64,000 nt of DNA, from positions 1 to 64,000 of the forward strand of contig MU832591.1 in NCBI GenBank assembly GCA_029204225.1. The letters are read 5' to 3'. Made by a program: the position numbers and the translations under genes. Origin of the DNA: Diphasiastrum complanatum. Lineage: Eukaryota > Streptophyta > Lycopodiopsida > Lycopodiales > Lycopodiaceae. The notes below the pieces were generated by a model, which saw nothing but the letters and a program-made list of their open reading frames with translations, ran no database searches and was not told the DNA's origin. The stretch's first letter is position 1. Every line of letters starts with the position of its first letter. Below, in pieces: positions 1 to 10,904 of this stretch.

Positions 1-817
1 GAGTTTGTCAAGCATCGATATCCCTATTCCGCATATTGATGATCCGGTATTGTACGGTGCTACTGTTTTAGCAAAGTTGTTTGAGGAATGGAAATCATTA
101 ACTCTGAGTTCATGAAGTGCATGTGCATAAGACTGCCTTCAGAACTTGTTTCGGTCACTATAACTTTTCGGTTATGGCTTTGATTGACTAATGCCCCAAC
201 AACATGTATAATGTTGATGAACGATGTACTCTGACTATTTATGGATGATGTTTTGGTTTACAGTTGCGGTGGACGTGTTGCACATAACTCACCTTAGAAC
301 TGTTGTTGTCAACTCTGAGGGATAATATCTTGTTTGCCAATGATAATAAGAGAGCTATGAGTCTTATCGTGTTAGCTGAAGGCATAAAACCGAGACCAAG
401 GAGAGTCATTATTCTCCTTTCGTGGCCTGTACCTACAGACTTGACGGTATTGAGAGGTTCTCTTGGATTGTTTGGGTTTTATTGCAAGGTGTGAAGGGTT
501 GTTCACACATGGTTGCAACCTTTGACCAATATGCTATAGAATAATAAGTGGACGGAAGTTCAGCAGTGAAGTTTCAATGCTTTGAAACAAGCTATGGCTG
601 ACTTTGTCACATTAAAGATACTAGACCCTCAAAAACCATTTGTCATAGTAACGGATGCAAGTGATGTCGTCATTGGGACAATTTTGATGCAAGAGGGTAG
701 GCCAGTGGCCTTTGTGAGTGAGAAGCTAAACCTCCATGCTTTGAAAGTATGGAGACATTATTTGTGTGGTACGGGTTTGTATACACCGACCATGACATTT
801 TTATGTATTTCTGCAAT
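1..817 (+). pseudogene. Old Ty3/gypsy relic G, RT to RNase H (left part)
   Basis: Degraded pol of an old Ty3/gypsy element. In broken frames, about 120-300 reads like the reverse-transcriptase stretch K-T-A-F-R-T...G-H-Y. About 420-510 reads like the end of RT and the connection (W-P-V-P-T-D then L-R-G-S-L-G-L-F-G-F-Y). An open stretch from 582 gives the RNase H start F-V-I-V-T-D-A-S-D-V-V-I-G. Stops and frameshifts separate the pieces, so it is not functional. It is interrupted at 817 by element A and resumes at 4272. The left end lies outside the window. Clade cannot be assigned from these pieces. Confidence 0.8.
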
Positions 818-1209
818 AGCTATGGACTCGGCTCATTACATTCGCCACGTCCATTTACATTTACTTTACTTTATGAATAAGCAGGCCTTGGGCCCTTTAT
901 TTATTCGTTATTGACACTTAGGCTATATGGTTGGCTTTGGACCTTATTTGGACATTTGGACATATTACTGGAGAGTGGGGGCCTTCTTGGGAGGCGCACT
1001 ATTATCCCTCCCAGTTGGGCCCTTGCCACTAGAAGCTTCCTTTTAGGGCTTCCTTTAGGCTATAAGTAGGGAATCTGTGTCATTTGTTATTCAGCTATGA
1101 TATTGATCTCTCTCCTCTTTAGTCTCTTAAAGCTCTCTTTCCTGCTTTCTAGGGTTATGTGATGCTTTCATAACTTAGCTCTAGATCAGTTGAAGATGCA
1201 TTCTTAACT
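818..1209 (+). repeat. 5' LTR of element A
   Basis: 392-bp LTR opening AGCTATGG and closing TTAACT, with the TATA-like TATAAGTAGGG found in all family X LTRs. The family start is AGTTA; here the third base is C. Confidence 0.9.
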
Positions 1210-1576
1210 TGGTATCAAAGCACTTTCCTGATTGCTGAATTTCAGATCTGATTTTCTGATTGGGTGCCCATTTTCCTTGCTGATTTTTTTTTTTCTCTCT
1301 TTTGCTGAGGACTTTCATCTCTTTGCTTCAACAACATTCAGCACAATTTGGAGGAGGACCAGCACCAATCAGAGCATTTTCCTTGGCAGAGCTTTAGCAG
1401 ACAGTTAGCAGAAGTACTTCCGCTAAATTTGGCGGCCAGAAAAAAAAAAAAACTTTTTTGTTTTGGCAGATTATTTCTGGCACCCAAATCCAGCTTGTTT
1501 GCAGGCTGTCCAGCGCCCAATTCCCCTCATCTCTTTCGTCCGTTTCTCCTTCCATTTTCAGCCCTCCTACATTCCA

Positions 1577-3800
1577 GACATGCGTCCGCTTCTTGGTCAT
1601 TGTGTCTTGGTTTATTTTGATGATATTCTTATTTTTAGCCAGACTTTTGTTGAGAGCATGTTTCCCACCTTTCCTCTGTCTTTCAGTTACTTGTCCATCT
1701 CCAGTTATTTGCTAAGTTGTCTAAATGTTCTTTTGTTGTTGTTGAGATCGAGTTTCTTGGTTTTCTTGTTTGTGATGGGCACATTCGTCTGGATCCTCGT
1801 AAGGTTCAGGCCATCAGGATTGGCCTATTCCGACTGATGTTCATCATGTTCGTATGTTCCTTGGGTTAGCCACTCACCTTTGTCGTCCCATTCCTCATTT
1901 TGCCACTATTGCAACTCCTCTTCATGCACTTTTGAAGACGTCTCGTGGTTTTCTTTGGACTTCTGATTGTTAGTCAGCATTTGATACTCTTTGTCGTGTT
2001 GTTGTTGATGCTGCCATTATGTGTTTACCCCCAGTTTGATCAGAAGTTTAGTGTTGAGACTGATGCTATTAATGTTGGTTTGGGTGCTTTGCTTCGCCAG
2101 TCATAGTGCATTATTGCTTATGAGTCGCGTCGTCTTCGCTCTTATGAGCAACGTTATTTTGTGCATGAGAAAGAGCTTCTTGCTATTATTTATGCTCTTA
2201 AGAAGTGGAGCCATTATCTTTATCGAGTTCCATATGACATTGTTACTGATCACCAGTCTTTACGTTATCTCTTTTCTCAGTGTGATCTTAGTGATCGTCA
2301 ATTTCGTTGGTTGCAGTTTTTACAATCTTTTGATTTTTCTATATATGATATTGTCCTGGTCATGCTAACACTGCTGCTGATGCATTGTCTCGTCTTCCAG
2401 CTTTGTTGAATACACTTCTTGCTACTGTTCCTACTTGGTTTGATGATCTACTTGCCGCATACCTTACATGTCCTGATTTTCGTGATGTTTATAGTTCTGC
2501 CCTACTTGTTTCGTCTCATCCTCGTCAAGTTTACTCCATTGTTGACCACCGTCTTTATCGTTATGGTTCTCTTTGTATTCCTAGTTCCTTGGGTATCCGT
2601 TCCCAATTGTTGTCGAATGCTCATTTGTCCCCTGTTGGGGGTCACTTTGGTTTTCAGAAGTCTTATGCTCGTCTCAAGGACCATTTCTATTGGCCCTGTC
2701 TTCGATCTGAGCTTGCTGTACTTATTCGTACCTGCCCTTTCTGTCTTCATAATAAGTACTCCCGTGCTAAGTCTACTGGTTTGCTCCAAAGTTGGCCTAT
2801 TCCTCATCGCCAGTGGACTGATATATCTATGGACTTTATCCTTGGCCTTCCTCGTACCCAGCGTGGTCACGATTCATGTATGGTGGTACTATCAGAGATT
2901 TTTCCGCCTGCATGGGGTTTCCTCGTACTATCCTTTTTGATCGGGATAGTAAGTTTACATCCATATTCTGGACACAGCTTATGCGTATCTTGGATGTACA
3001 GCTTCTTATGAGTTCTGCTTATCACTCTACTTCTGATGGACAGTCTGAGGTCCTTAATAGGATCCTTGAGGATTATTTACGCCATTTTGTTACTCCTGGG
3101 AAGGATTGGGATCAGCATCTATGTTTAGCAGAGTATAGCTATAATAGCTCTGTTAGTACCAGCACAGGCGTCTCAGCATTTTTATTATCTCATGGCTATG
3201 CACCTCTTTTACCACTTGCATCCTTTTTATCAAGTGTCCGTGAGCTTATAACCCGGGCCAGTTCTCATTTACAGCATGTTCAGCAGCGTTTATCAGACCT
3301 CAATTGATCATCATCGCCGCCATGTTGAGTTTCAGCTTGGAGAAATGGTTTATCTACGCCTACGGTTTGCACGTCATCATTTTTTCCAAGGCCATGCTTC
3401 TACTGAGAAGCTTGCACCACGTTATTATGGGCCTTATCGCATTTTGGGGGTTCTTAGTCCAGTTACATATCGCTTAAAGCTTCCTGCATCCACACGTGCC
3501 TGTGATGTATCAGTTGATTACGTGCTGCTATTGAGGATGACGCTCCTTGTGATGCTGAGTTTCCTACTGCTCCCGAGTTGTTTCCATTTTTACATGCTGC
3601 TATATTACAGGTTCGTCTATATCATAGTCGACGCCGCCGGCAGATTCAGTTTTGGTTCAGTGGGATGGTCATCCTGTTGAGGAGGCCACATGGGAGCCTA
3701 TTGATGTCTTTTATCATACGCCATCACTTACGGATCAGGCTCGTGCTCTTGCTGCACTTGTTGATTCTTCTACATCACAGATGTTGTTCTAGATGTTGAT
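1577..3800 (+). pseudogene. Element A pol remnant (RT, RNase H, integrase, chromodomain)
   Basis: Starts abruptly inside RT at the catalytic box L-V-Y-F-D-D-I-L (about 1605-1630). Next come RNase H (H-E-K-E-L-L-A-I-I-Y-A-L-K near 2161-2210), the integrase zinc region (G-G-H-F-G-F-Q-K-S-Y near 2640-2670, C-P-F-C near 2735), the integrase core, and the C-terminal S-R-R-R-R-Q-I-Q-F region before the chromodomain near 3625-3690. At least four frame changes and several in-frame stops separate these. Part of the integrase core between about 2880 and 2920 is deleted compared with element J. Confidence 0.85.
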
Positions 3801-3869
3801 CCACCAGGGCTTGCTGCTATATAATCCACTTTCTTTTCGGTAGTTGGGTCTTATTTTTGTGTCGGGGAG

Positions 3870-4271
3870 AGTTATGGACTCGACTCATTACATTCGCCAC
3901 GTCCATTTACATTTACTTTACTTTATGCATAAGCAGGCCTTGGGCCCTTTTTTTATTCATTATTGACACTTAGGCTATATGGTTGGCTTTGGGCCTTGTT
4001 TGGACATTTGGACATATTACTGGAGAGTGGGGTCTTCTTGGAGCGCGCACTATTATCCCTCCCAATTGGGCCCTTGCCACTGGAAGCTTCCTTATAGGTC
4101 TTCCTTTAGGCTATAAGTAGGGAATCTGTGTCATTTGTTATTCAGCTATGATATTGATCTCTCTCCTCTTTAGTCTCTTTAAGCTCTCTTTCCTGCTTTC
4201 TAGGGTTAAGTCTTGCTTATGTGATGCTTTCATAGCTTAGCTCTAGATCAGTTCTAGTTGCATTCTTAACT
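3870..4271 (+). repeat. 3' LTR of element A
   Basis: 402-bp LTR, AGTTATGG to TTAACT, preceded by the short purine tract GTCGGGGAG. The GCAAT target duplication follows directly. Confidence 0.92.
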
Positions 4272-5171
4272 GCAATTAGCCAGGTGGGCTGGATTGATGC
4301 AAGAATTACACATCGAAATTCGGTACAAGAAAGGTGCCGAAAATCATGTGGCTGATGCATTATCTCGTATATTGTATCAAATGTCTTTTGTGGTCATAGA
4401 GAATGACCTAATTGCTGAGATCAAATAGATTCAGCAAGAGGATCCTCATTGTTTATTGTAAAGAGGTTGTGAAAGAGGTAAATCTTGTCCAAGTAGAGTC
4501 TCAGAAGGAGAACTCTAATCTCTTGGCTCACACTTGCCTAAATTATACCATGGTAGATGGTATAGTTAAAGGAAATGGCAAACTCCCCATTCCAGTTAGT
4601 AAAGGGGCTGTTTAGGGAGATTTTGCATTTATGTCATGATAGGACTGGTGCTAGTCATCCTGGTGTGGATTGGACCTATGAGATGATCCTATGTAACTTT
4701 TGGTGGCCCAATATGGTTTTAGGCCTACTAGTCTTGTTACGGTGGGAATCCTCAAAGTGCCTAGTACAGCTAATTTCTAACTCAATGGTAAATCGTAAAA
4801 TGCTTGAGTTAGCTGAAAAAAACTTGAGACAAGCAATTGCGGTGCTAGTGAGAGCCGAGTGCGATAGCCAGTAGTATGGGATGTTGGTTATCGTAGGAGG
4901 CTTGATTAGGCCAGTTGTTGTCAACAACTCCGGTGTATGGAGGTGAGTCGGTTGTGACTCTATTCAGGAGCATGTAGAGGAGATCCATGAGCCAACAAGG
5001 ATATTGGATAAGCGGGAGAAACGTTTGTGTAACCGCTTGATCTTTGATTTATTTAGTTGCTTGGCATGGAAGACCTCATGCAAAATGTTGCCTAGGAAAC
5101 CACGCACAATTTGCATGCACAGCACCCTAGTTTTGTCATCGCGGACGATGTCCTTTTTGAGTGGGAAGGGA
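4272..5171 (+). pseudogene. Old Ty3/gypsy relic G, RNase H end to integrase (right part)
   Basis: Continuation of relic G after element A. About 4277-4370 encodes the RNase H end (R-Y-K-K-G-A-E-N-H-V-A-D-A-L-S-R). About 4620-4715 encodes an integrase zinc-finger region with the pattern L-C-H-D-R-T-G-A-S-H-P-G and F-W-W-P-N-M. After that the frame decays and the integrase core is largely missing. A purine run GAGTGGGAAGGGA (about 5159-5171) is a plausible polypurine tract just before the 3' LTR. Confidence 0.75.
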
Positions 5172-5700
5172 TGTTAGAGTCTTTACTCCCTATCCCGGTT
5201 ATTTACAGTTTTCAAAGACACATGTTCGTTTCGTAATTATTGTAATTACTGAAATGGCTATGTCACCGGCCTGTGGTGACCTTTGTAAGTAAATTCTAAA
5301 TAAACTGTAATTAGTTGGCATTGGACCTCAAAGAGTCGTGCTTAGCTTCGGCATGGGGTACTGGGTGATTTATTACGAGTGGCTGGACTGACCTCCAAAA
5401 ACGTAGGAGTTGCCTAGTCAACGGGACACGTGTCATATGCTCACTGGGACACTTGGTCCAGTGAATGAGTGACACATGTTAGAATTGACCGGTCAAACAT
5501 GACACGTGTCACATGCTCACTAGAACACTTGGTCCAGTGTATGAGTGACATGTCAGCCTACTCACTTGCCTATGTGTCAGGGTACTGCCAAGTGGCAAGT
5601 GTCAACTGCGCATGGAATTGGCCATGTGTCGACAGGTTAGGGTTAACGGGTGCTTGAGGATTGTGCATAAGTGAGCCTAGAGAGAGGCATTCCTCATCAT
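5172..5700 (+). repeat. Probable 3' LTR of relic G
   Basis: Begins TGTTAGAGTC immediately after a purine-rich tract, as expected for a Ty3/gypsy 3' LTR. It contains a 76-bp direct repeat starting at 5425 and 5501, each unit with GACACGTGTCA. The right end is an estimate, since no second LTR copy is in the window for comparison. Confidence 0.5.
5425..5565 (+). repeat. 76-bp direct repeat with CACGTG palindromes
   Basis: Two imperfect copies (from 5425 and from 5501) of a unit that starts GACACGTGTCA and includes CTTGGTCCAGTG. It lies inside the probable LTR of relic G. Confidence 0.7.
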
Positions 5701-6585
5701 AATCTATGCAGCAAAGGTTGGGAGGGGACAAGGCAGCCAGTTCCACCATGTTTCACGTGCTCTGATGTTTGTACATGCAGGAAAATCAACAGGGATCGAG
5801 ATTGTTGATTGCTGCGCAAGGGATAAGCTAGGTTTTAAGTCAAGTTTCAGATGTGCGGTTTGACACCACCTCTCTAATATTCGTGCCAATGTGTCTGTAC
5901 TACACTGGCTGCTCGGATTCCATCGAGCACCCATATCATAGCCCTTTTCATCCATATCAACTGAGCATACATGGATATCATTGACTACACACAATCATGG
6001 CACTATTACACATAGTCATGGCACGTTTATCTGATAGAGTTGATTTTGCAGTTTTGTTTTGTCTTAGACAACGTATTCGAGATTCCATGAGAAAAGGCAA
6101 GTTGTTTGAGGCCCTAGTTACTCCTCAATTATGTATGCAGAGGGCATGGTGCATGAGTGTCACCACATCGAGTTGGACGGACTTTTCCAGATTGCAAGTC
6201 TCTATGTTGGCACATATAATTTCGTGTCAAGCCCTCAATGCTACACCACATTATCCATGCTGAGTTTGCCACATCCCTTCAAGAGATCTTATACTCAAAG
6301 AATCTAATCGGGCACATTAGGGCTCAAGCTAGATTTCTACCGAACATACTTCCTGGAGAGAGAAAATTATGGGAATGGGAATTTGGTTCTTTCTAGATCT
6401 CTCTCTACAGACATAATCTCAGGCATCACATGGATATGTATACTATGTGATATGTGGGTGATCGAGTCAAAGACCTCCACATCGGCCGTTATAGTCCCTT
6501 CTTGAACACTCCTCCAAAGCATTTATAGGATTTACCTATGGAGTAGATGAGTTATTTGAGTTTTATTTCTTGTCATTATGTAGGA
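5701..6585. other. No recognisable gene
   Basis: No credible coding frame, RNA gene or repeat. Short open frames on both strands show no motif I recognise. It may be decayed retrotransposon flank. Confidence 0.4.
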
Positions 6586-6589
6586 TTCG

Positions 6590-7075
6590 TGCCTGTGTTG
6601 CAGTGGATCGCGATCTGCTGGAAAAACGATCCGGATCGCCAGCGATCCGGAACCAAAAACTGTCCCGGATCACAAAAAAATTTGCAAATTTTTTCTTTAT
6701 TGTGGAGGAATCCCCACAGCTAGTTGCAATAAATGACCAATGAATAGCAGCAGAAATACTGAAGCAGATACAAATGAAATGATTAGCCAATTTTATATCT
6801 GCAAATCTGTATCTACAAAAACAATTTGCTTCAGTATTTTATTGAAGTGACTAGCAGATATTGGGGATTAACTATCTGAAATCAAGCAATAGAACTGCTC
6901 TTTTGAAATCCTTTCACATGATACCCATATTGGCAGGTTTGAAAAAAAAAAAAAAATTTGCATTTTGGAAAACCCTAATGGGAAATCCCGGATCACGTTC
7001 CGGAACGCGATCCAGAACGCGTTCCGGATCGTGTTCCAGAACGTGGCCTGCATCTTTGATTCGTGCTTTGGAGAC
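6590..7075. mobile_element. Foldback/MITE-like element with GATCCGG subterminal repeats
   Basis: Both ends carry clusters of GATCCGG/CCGGATC and related CGTTCCGGAACG palindromes (about 6605-6670 and 7000-7060). Each cluster is followed inward by an A/T run with TTTGCAAA or TTTGCATT, in inverted arrangement. The middle holds a second inverted pair, AATACTGAAGCAGATA (about 6753) against TTTGCTTCAGTATT (about 6826). The layout resembles a non-autonomous DNA transposon with subterminal repeats, possibly hAT type. Exact ends and target duplication were not found. Confidence 0.45.
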
Positions 7076-7129
7076 ATAATGACTTTGAAATTTCATAGGT
7101 CAACGGACTTATGACATATGTCTACTTTC

Positions 7130-7350
7130 AATTCGACAACAGGCGCAGACACGTGTGAGATGACACCTGCACACGTGTGAAATGACGCCTGAACATGTGT
7201 CGTGTGTTCATTCGATTGCTCATAAACACGTGTCGCTCTTGCATTCGATCGTACAAATCCCACACGTGTAATGTGACAGGGTGACATGTGTCGCTCGCTC
7301 ATTTGTCCATACAACTCCCACACGTGTGACAGGACGTTCTTTCGCACGTG
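7130..7350. repeat. Cluster of six CACGTG palindromes
   Basis: Six CACGTG hexamers, most as CACACGTGTG or ACACGTGTC, lie within about 200 bp in a degenerate repeat array with recurring ATTCGAT and ACAACTCCCACACGTG-like pieces. CACGTG is the plant G-box, but nothing nearby shows that this is a promoter. It may be decayed LTR sequence like that at 5425. Confidence 0.5.
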
Positions 7351-7354
7351 CGAA

Positions 7355-7530
7355 CCCTGATATAAAATCACAAATTTCGATGAATTTTTGTCCTTGCGTG
7401 AAAGATATGATTCTTAGCCAATTGCATTCCACTTTGACTGTCACAGAAAATAACAGTAGGATTTACCTGCTTCATGCCAATCTCACATAACAACTTACGT
7501 AGCCAAACAGCTTCCTGGAGACATTAATAT
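7355..7530 (-). pseudogene. Ty1/copia RNase H relic
   Basis: On the minus strand one frame reads E-A-V-W-L-R-K-L-L-C-E-I-G-M-K-Q, then F-C-D-S-Q-S-G-M-Q-L-A-K-N and H-A-R-T-K-I-H. This is the ordered signature of the C-terminal copia RNase H (catalytic D in the C-D-x-Q-S motif). It stops at a TGA soon after and has no flanking LTR that I can see, so it is an isolated fragment. Confidence 0.8.
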
Positions 7531-7639
7531 ATCTATCTATCTATCTCTATATTACAATGGATAAGCAAGGTTCTAAAACCAATTTTTAAATGCCAGAATT
7601 CAGATGGCTTATCAATGAACAACACTTATATGCACTTGC

Positions 7640-7717
7640 CTTTTCATCATTTTGCTTTAGAAATGCGTCAAATTCCAAGCTGTCTTCTGCAAGCATTTCC
7701 TCGCTCTGTCTTAGAGC
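7640..7717 (-). CDS. CFAP100: Exon of a DUF4200 coiled-coil ciliary protein (CFAP100-like)
   Basis: A 78-nt minus-strand exon of 26 codons reading A-L-R-Q, S-E-E-M-L-A-E-D-S-L-E-F-D-A-F-L, then K-Q-N-D-E-K. Upstream is a CCAG acceptor. Downstream is AAG|GCAAGT, the consensus of the rare GC-AG intron class. The codons continue in phase 0 from the exon at 52420-52536, giving R-E-E-A-L-R-Q-S-E-E across the junction. The pattern acidic-E-D-x-x-x-F-D-x-F-L-K is the second half of the DUF4200 coiled coil found in CFAP100, CFAP73 and CCDC42 relatives. CFAP100 (MIA1) helps anchor inner dynein arms in motile cilia. The next exon is not seen and probably lies left of the window. The choice of CFAP100 over other DUF4200 proteins rests on memory of the family, not on a search. 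Confidence 0.65.
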
Positions 7718-7722
7718 CTGGA

Positions 7723-10015
7723 TAATTCAATCATACAAATCTACTAATCAGTTTTCATCGTGCTATAAGTAGGTTAAGAACCAAACTCATATATATGAGA
7801 AATTTACCCAATAAGTTGACTCATCAAATATTTTGCCATTCACTGGAAAAAATGGTGAAATGCACAACTCTTTTAATAATGGGGTATACAGTCAGCTAAA
7901 CAAGTTGTTAAAGGTAATAATTCTTGCAAGCTCCATCCTTCCAACCAAAACACAAACTCTGATAACAAGTTTTGATGAGATTATCAAATGTCCTTAAATT
8001 TTGTGGACCAATACAACAAATGAATGAAAATCCAAATGACATCAATAACGAACTCATTGAAATTTCCATCTTAGCAAAGTAAATCAACAAGCAAAATTAG
8101 CATCATAAAGATGAGCTTATGCTTGATTGTACCATTGGAAATTTGAAAGCTAATGTCAATATAGTAGATTGTCTCAAGCAGCATCCATTGACCAGCAGTT
8201 ATGTACTTGAATAGGGCAAGAGAGAAGTCAGACAACTACAGATCCATAAAACCAAAGAACTGAAGCAAAGAATGACTTACAAGACTGGTAGTTTAGATTC
8301 CTGGTGTGCACTAAAGACTCACAAGCTCAATTTTTATTCCAAGATCTCACATCGCCACGTTGAAACTAGGTTAAATAAATGTTCCATTTTGTGCTGATTC
8401 CTTTGTCATCTCGACACAATATGCCCTATATCATTTTCATTACTGCTTGTATGCAGTCACCTCATCTTACGTATAACTTTTGGAACCAAAAGTCATAAAT
8501 AGCTCTCTAACTCTCCTATTTCACTCCCTTTCCTCCCCATTTAGAAATTGTCAGAAGCTTGGTCAGCCAGTTCCTTCACAGCTACTGCTGCAGCTCGAGG
8601 AGCTGTAGCCCTAATGTCATCATGCGTAGATACCTTGCATCACCCTTTCCATTTCATTGGGGAAGCACCTACCCCCCAAATTCATTTCTCTATAAAGGCA
8701 TCAGTGTCCTGATCACTCCTCTCCATGGAACAGCCACGAGGGAAAAGACCCACAAGTCAGCTTGCTGGTTCCTGAAGTAACCAATTTCAAAAGAAAACAA
8801 GAGGAACTTGTGGAACTTGAGAAGAATCAAGACTTGCTGCCTTAGGAGAATAAACATAACTAGTTTACTGCAAAACTGTACATAAGATTGGTTGCTACAA
8901 GAGAAGAGGAGTCAATGGACTTTTTTAAAATTCCTAAACAGAATCAACTTACAGGTCGGCACTAGACACCCAGACATCAAACAAAGTTGATAATCCAGAA
9001 GGAAACATTAAAAGCAGATTCATGATACTAAAAGTAGATGCGCAAGTTTCAGCGATGTGATTGCAGCAGAAACACAAGTTTCAACTATTAGAAAAAAGCA
9101 GAGGCATGAATTTAAGCATGTGGCTAATCTTTTGGATCTCATAAAGTGTGATAACTGTGACAGCAAACTTGTCCACTTTTCAACAACAGCCTACAGGCTA
9201 CTATGGTTTCATGAGACCTAAGATTGAAGTTTTAGAACAAGAAATCTAGGCTTTTGGGTCTTGAAATGGATGTCGCAACCAAATTGGAGATGTCGGAGAT
9301 GAACATTTATTGGCAAAGTACATAGAAGAAACCGATTCATACTAACAGATCTGATTTACAGTAGGTTAGGCCTTGCTAGCTATACTTAGTAAAAGTGGGT
9401 GCTTGGAAGGAATCAGCGTCTTCATGGACAAAGATCTTGCACACATCTAGGTTGAGGATCAAGAAAAAATGTCAAAAAGCTAAGTATCACAAACAATGGA
9501 TTATCCTTTGTGAAGGCAGGAGAGTATTTACCGACCAATGGATGACGCAAAGGATATCTTCCTCAGTTTCTTTTGTCATGGTTTGAGTTTGGATCAATTT
9601 CACCATGTATTTTAGCACCATGCAATATTAATTTGCGTCGCGCAACATTGTATTCTCTCCGAAGTTTAAATAGGCTTTCCAAGTTTTGTAAAACATTATA
9701 AAATTTATTGTGAAGGTTTTTTGACCTTGAGTAGGCCCAACAAGTTTGTACATGGGTCCCTAGGGGCAATTTCACATGCTACCAACTTTAAGTTGGAACT
9801 TGCTAATTCTGCATATTGTAGGAGGGCGCATTTTTCCTAGATAAGAAACTTGTGGACCAAGGCAAATCATGCCAAGTATCATTGCATGAAGAGAGAAAGT
9901 GCATGCTTAGCATCTGGAACACCTATTTTACCTGTTTTGACACTTGGAAGCCATGTACATCACATATCATTTGTTTCTAATCTATAAATAAGACCTCCTC
10001 CTAGATGGGCGCACT
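7723..10015. other. Intronic DNA with no clear gene
   Basis: A/T-rich sequence without recognisable transposon protein. Two stretches look weakly coding. Minus-strand 8548-8635 reads D-D-I-R-A-T-A-P-R-A-A-A-V-A-V-K-E-L-A and ends at a stop. Plus-strand 8775-8843 reads F-K-R-K-Q-E-E-L-V-E-L-E-K-N-Q and ends at a stop. Neither has a family I recognise. A TATA-like CTATAAATAAG near 9980 is followed by short A/G-rich sequence and could be an old LTR or promoter. Confidence 0.4.
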
Positions 10016-10018
10016 TTT

Positions 10019-10019
<1 letters not shown>

Positions 10020-10061
<42 letters not shown>

Positions 10062-10082
10062 GGATAGAATAGAATAGAATAT
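10020..10082. repeat. (GA)n microsatellite and (GAATA)n tail of the LINE
   Basis: About 19 GA dinucleotides are followed by repeated AGAATAGAAT. Read on the minus strand this is a TATTC-repeat tail after the LINE 3' end, typical of LINEs that end in a simple repeat rather than poly(A). Confidence 0.7.
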
Positions 10083-10904
10083 ATTAATGTCTATAGAGTG
10101 CCCTTGGGCACATAAGACAAAGAAAAAGTACATCAGAAAGGAGCAGTGTCCATGTCGGACTTATTGCTAGTGTCTGTGTATCTGTCGGTCTCAATAGCTA
10201 GCTGATGAGAAGAGACCCAAAGCTGACCAATGCGGTAGCGCAGGCCAAAAGACAGCGTCTGAGAGAGATAACTCGGTCTAACGGGTAGCCCTGAAGCATC
10301 CAGGTGAAGAAAGTGAATGCGGTAGAACTGAAGCTTAACCCGTGAGGGATCCAGGTGGGACCAAACAGTATGTATGTATGCTCTATAGATCTGTCGACGA
10401 ATGAACGCATGAGTCCGATTTGGGAGGTCAAACATAGATAACCCCCAGCTATGTAAAAAGTCCGAAGCATACTGAAACCATGAAGACTTAGCCCGCTGCT
10501 CGGCCAAAGTGCGGGAGGATGTCAAAGCCGCTACCACGTATCTGGAAGAATCTAGCTCTGAGACTCTGTGAATGAACGTGATGATCCTGAAAATAGCCTC
10601 TACAATCAGTGGAGAAGCAAACTCCGCCAAAATAAGCTCACGAGGAACCAACTGCTTGGCCCGAATCATCCGGCTAAGCATGTGAATCTGCAAACGCGAG
10701 ATGTCACTTCAAGTGTCTCTAGATAAGCCTGGGTACCATGTCTCCGCTGAATACAGTGCAACTGGAGAAACAATCGAAGAGAAGAGGCGACAATGTGTGG
10801 CCGGGCAGAGCGCCCCTTGCGGAGCCTAGCCAATGCAGCTGGTCTAAAAGAAAGCAATGGACCAGAGAAGAGAACGTTGTGGAATAGCCTGCTCTAAAAC
10901 CTGC

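Larger units (their letters stand above)
818..4271 (+). mobile_element. Family X LTR retrotransposon A (deleted chromovirus)
   Basis: Element with two LTRs (818-1209 and 3870-4271) and a 5-bp target duplication GCAAT at 813-817 and 4272-4276. It sits in the RNase H region of relic G: flanking codons on either side of the insert read continuously as L-Q-L-A-R-W-A. The primer-binding site TGGTATCAAAGC (1210-1221) follows the LTR with no gap. Gag, protease and the first half of RT are deleted, because the leader runs straight into RT near 1577. The rest of pol is broken by many frameshifts, so it needs another element for movement. Confidence 0.93.

Noticed and set aside
2502-2870. Minus-strand ORF over element A
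   Set aside because: Shadow of the RNase H-integrase region on the plus strand.
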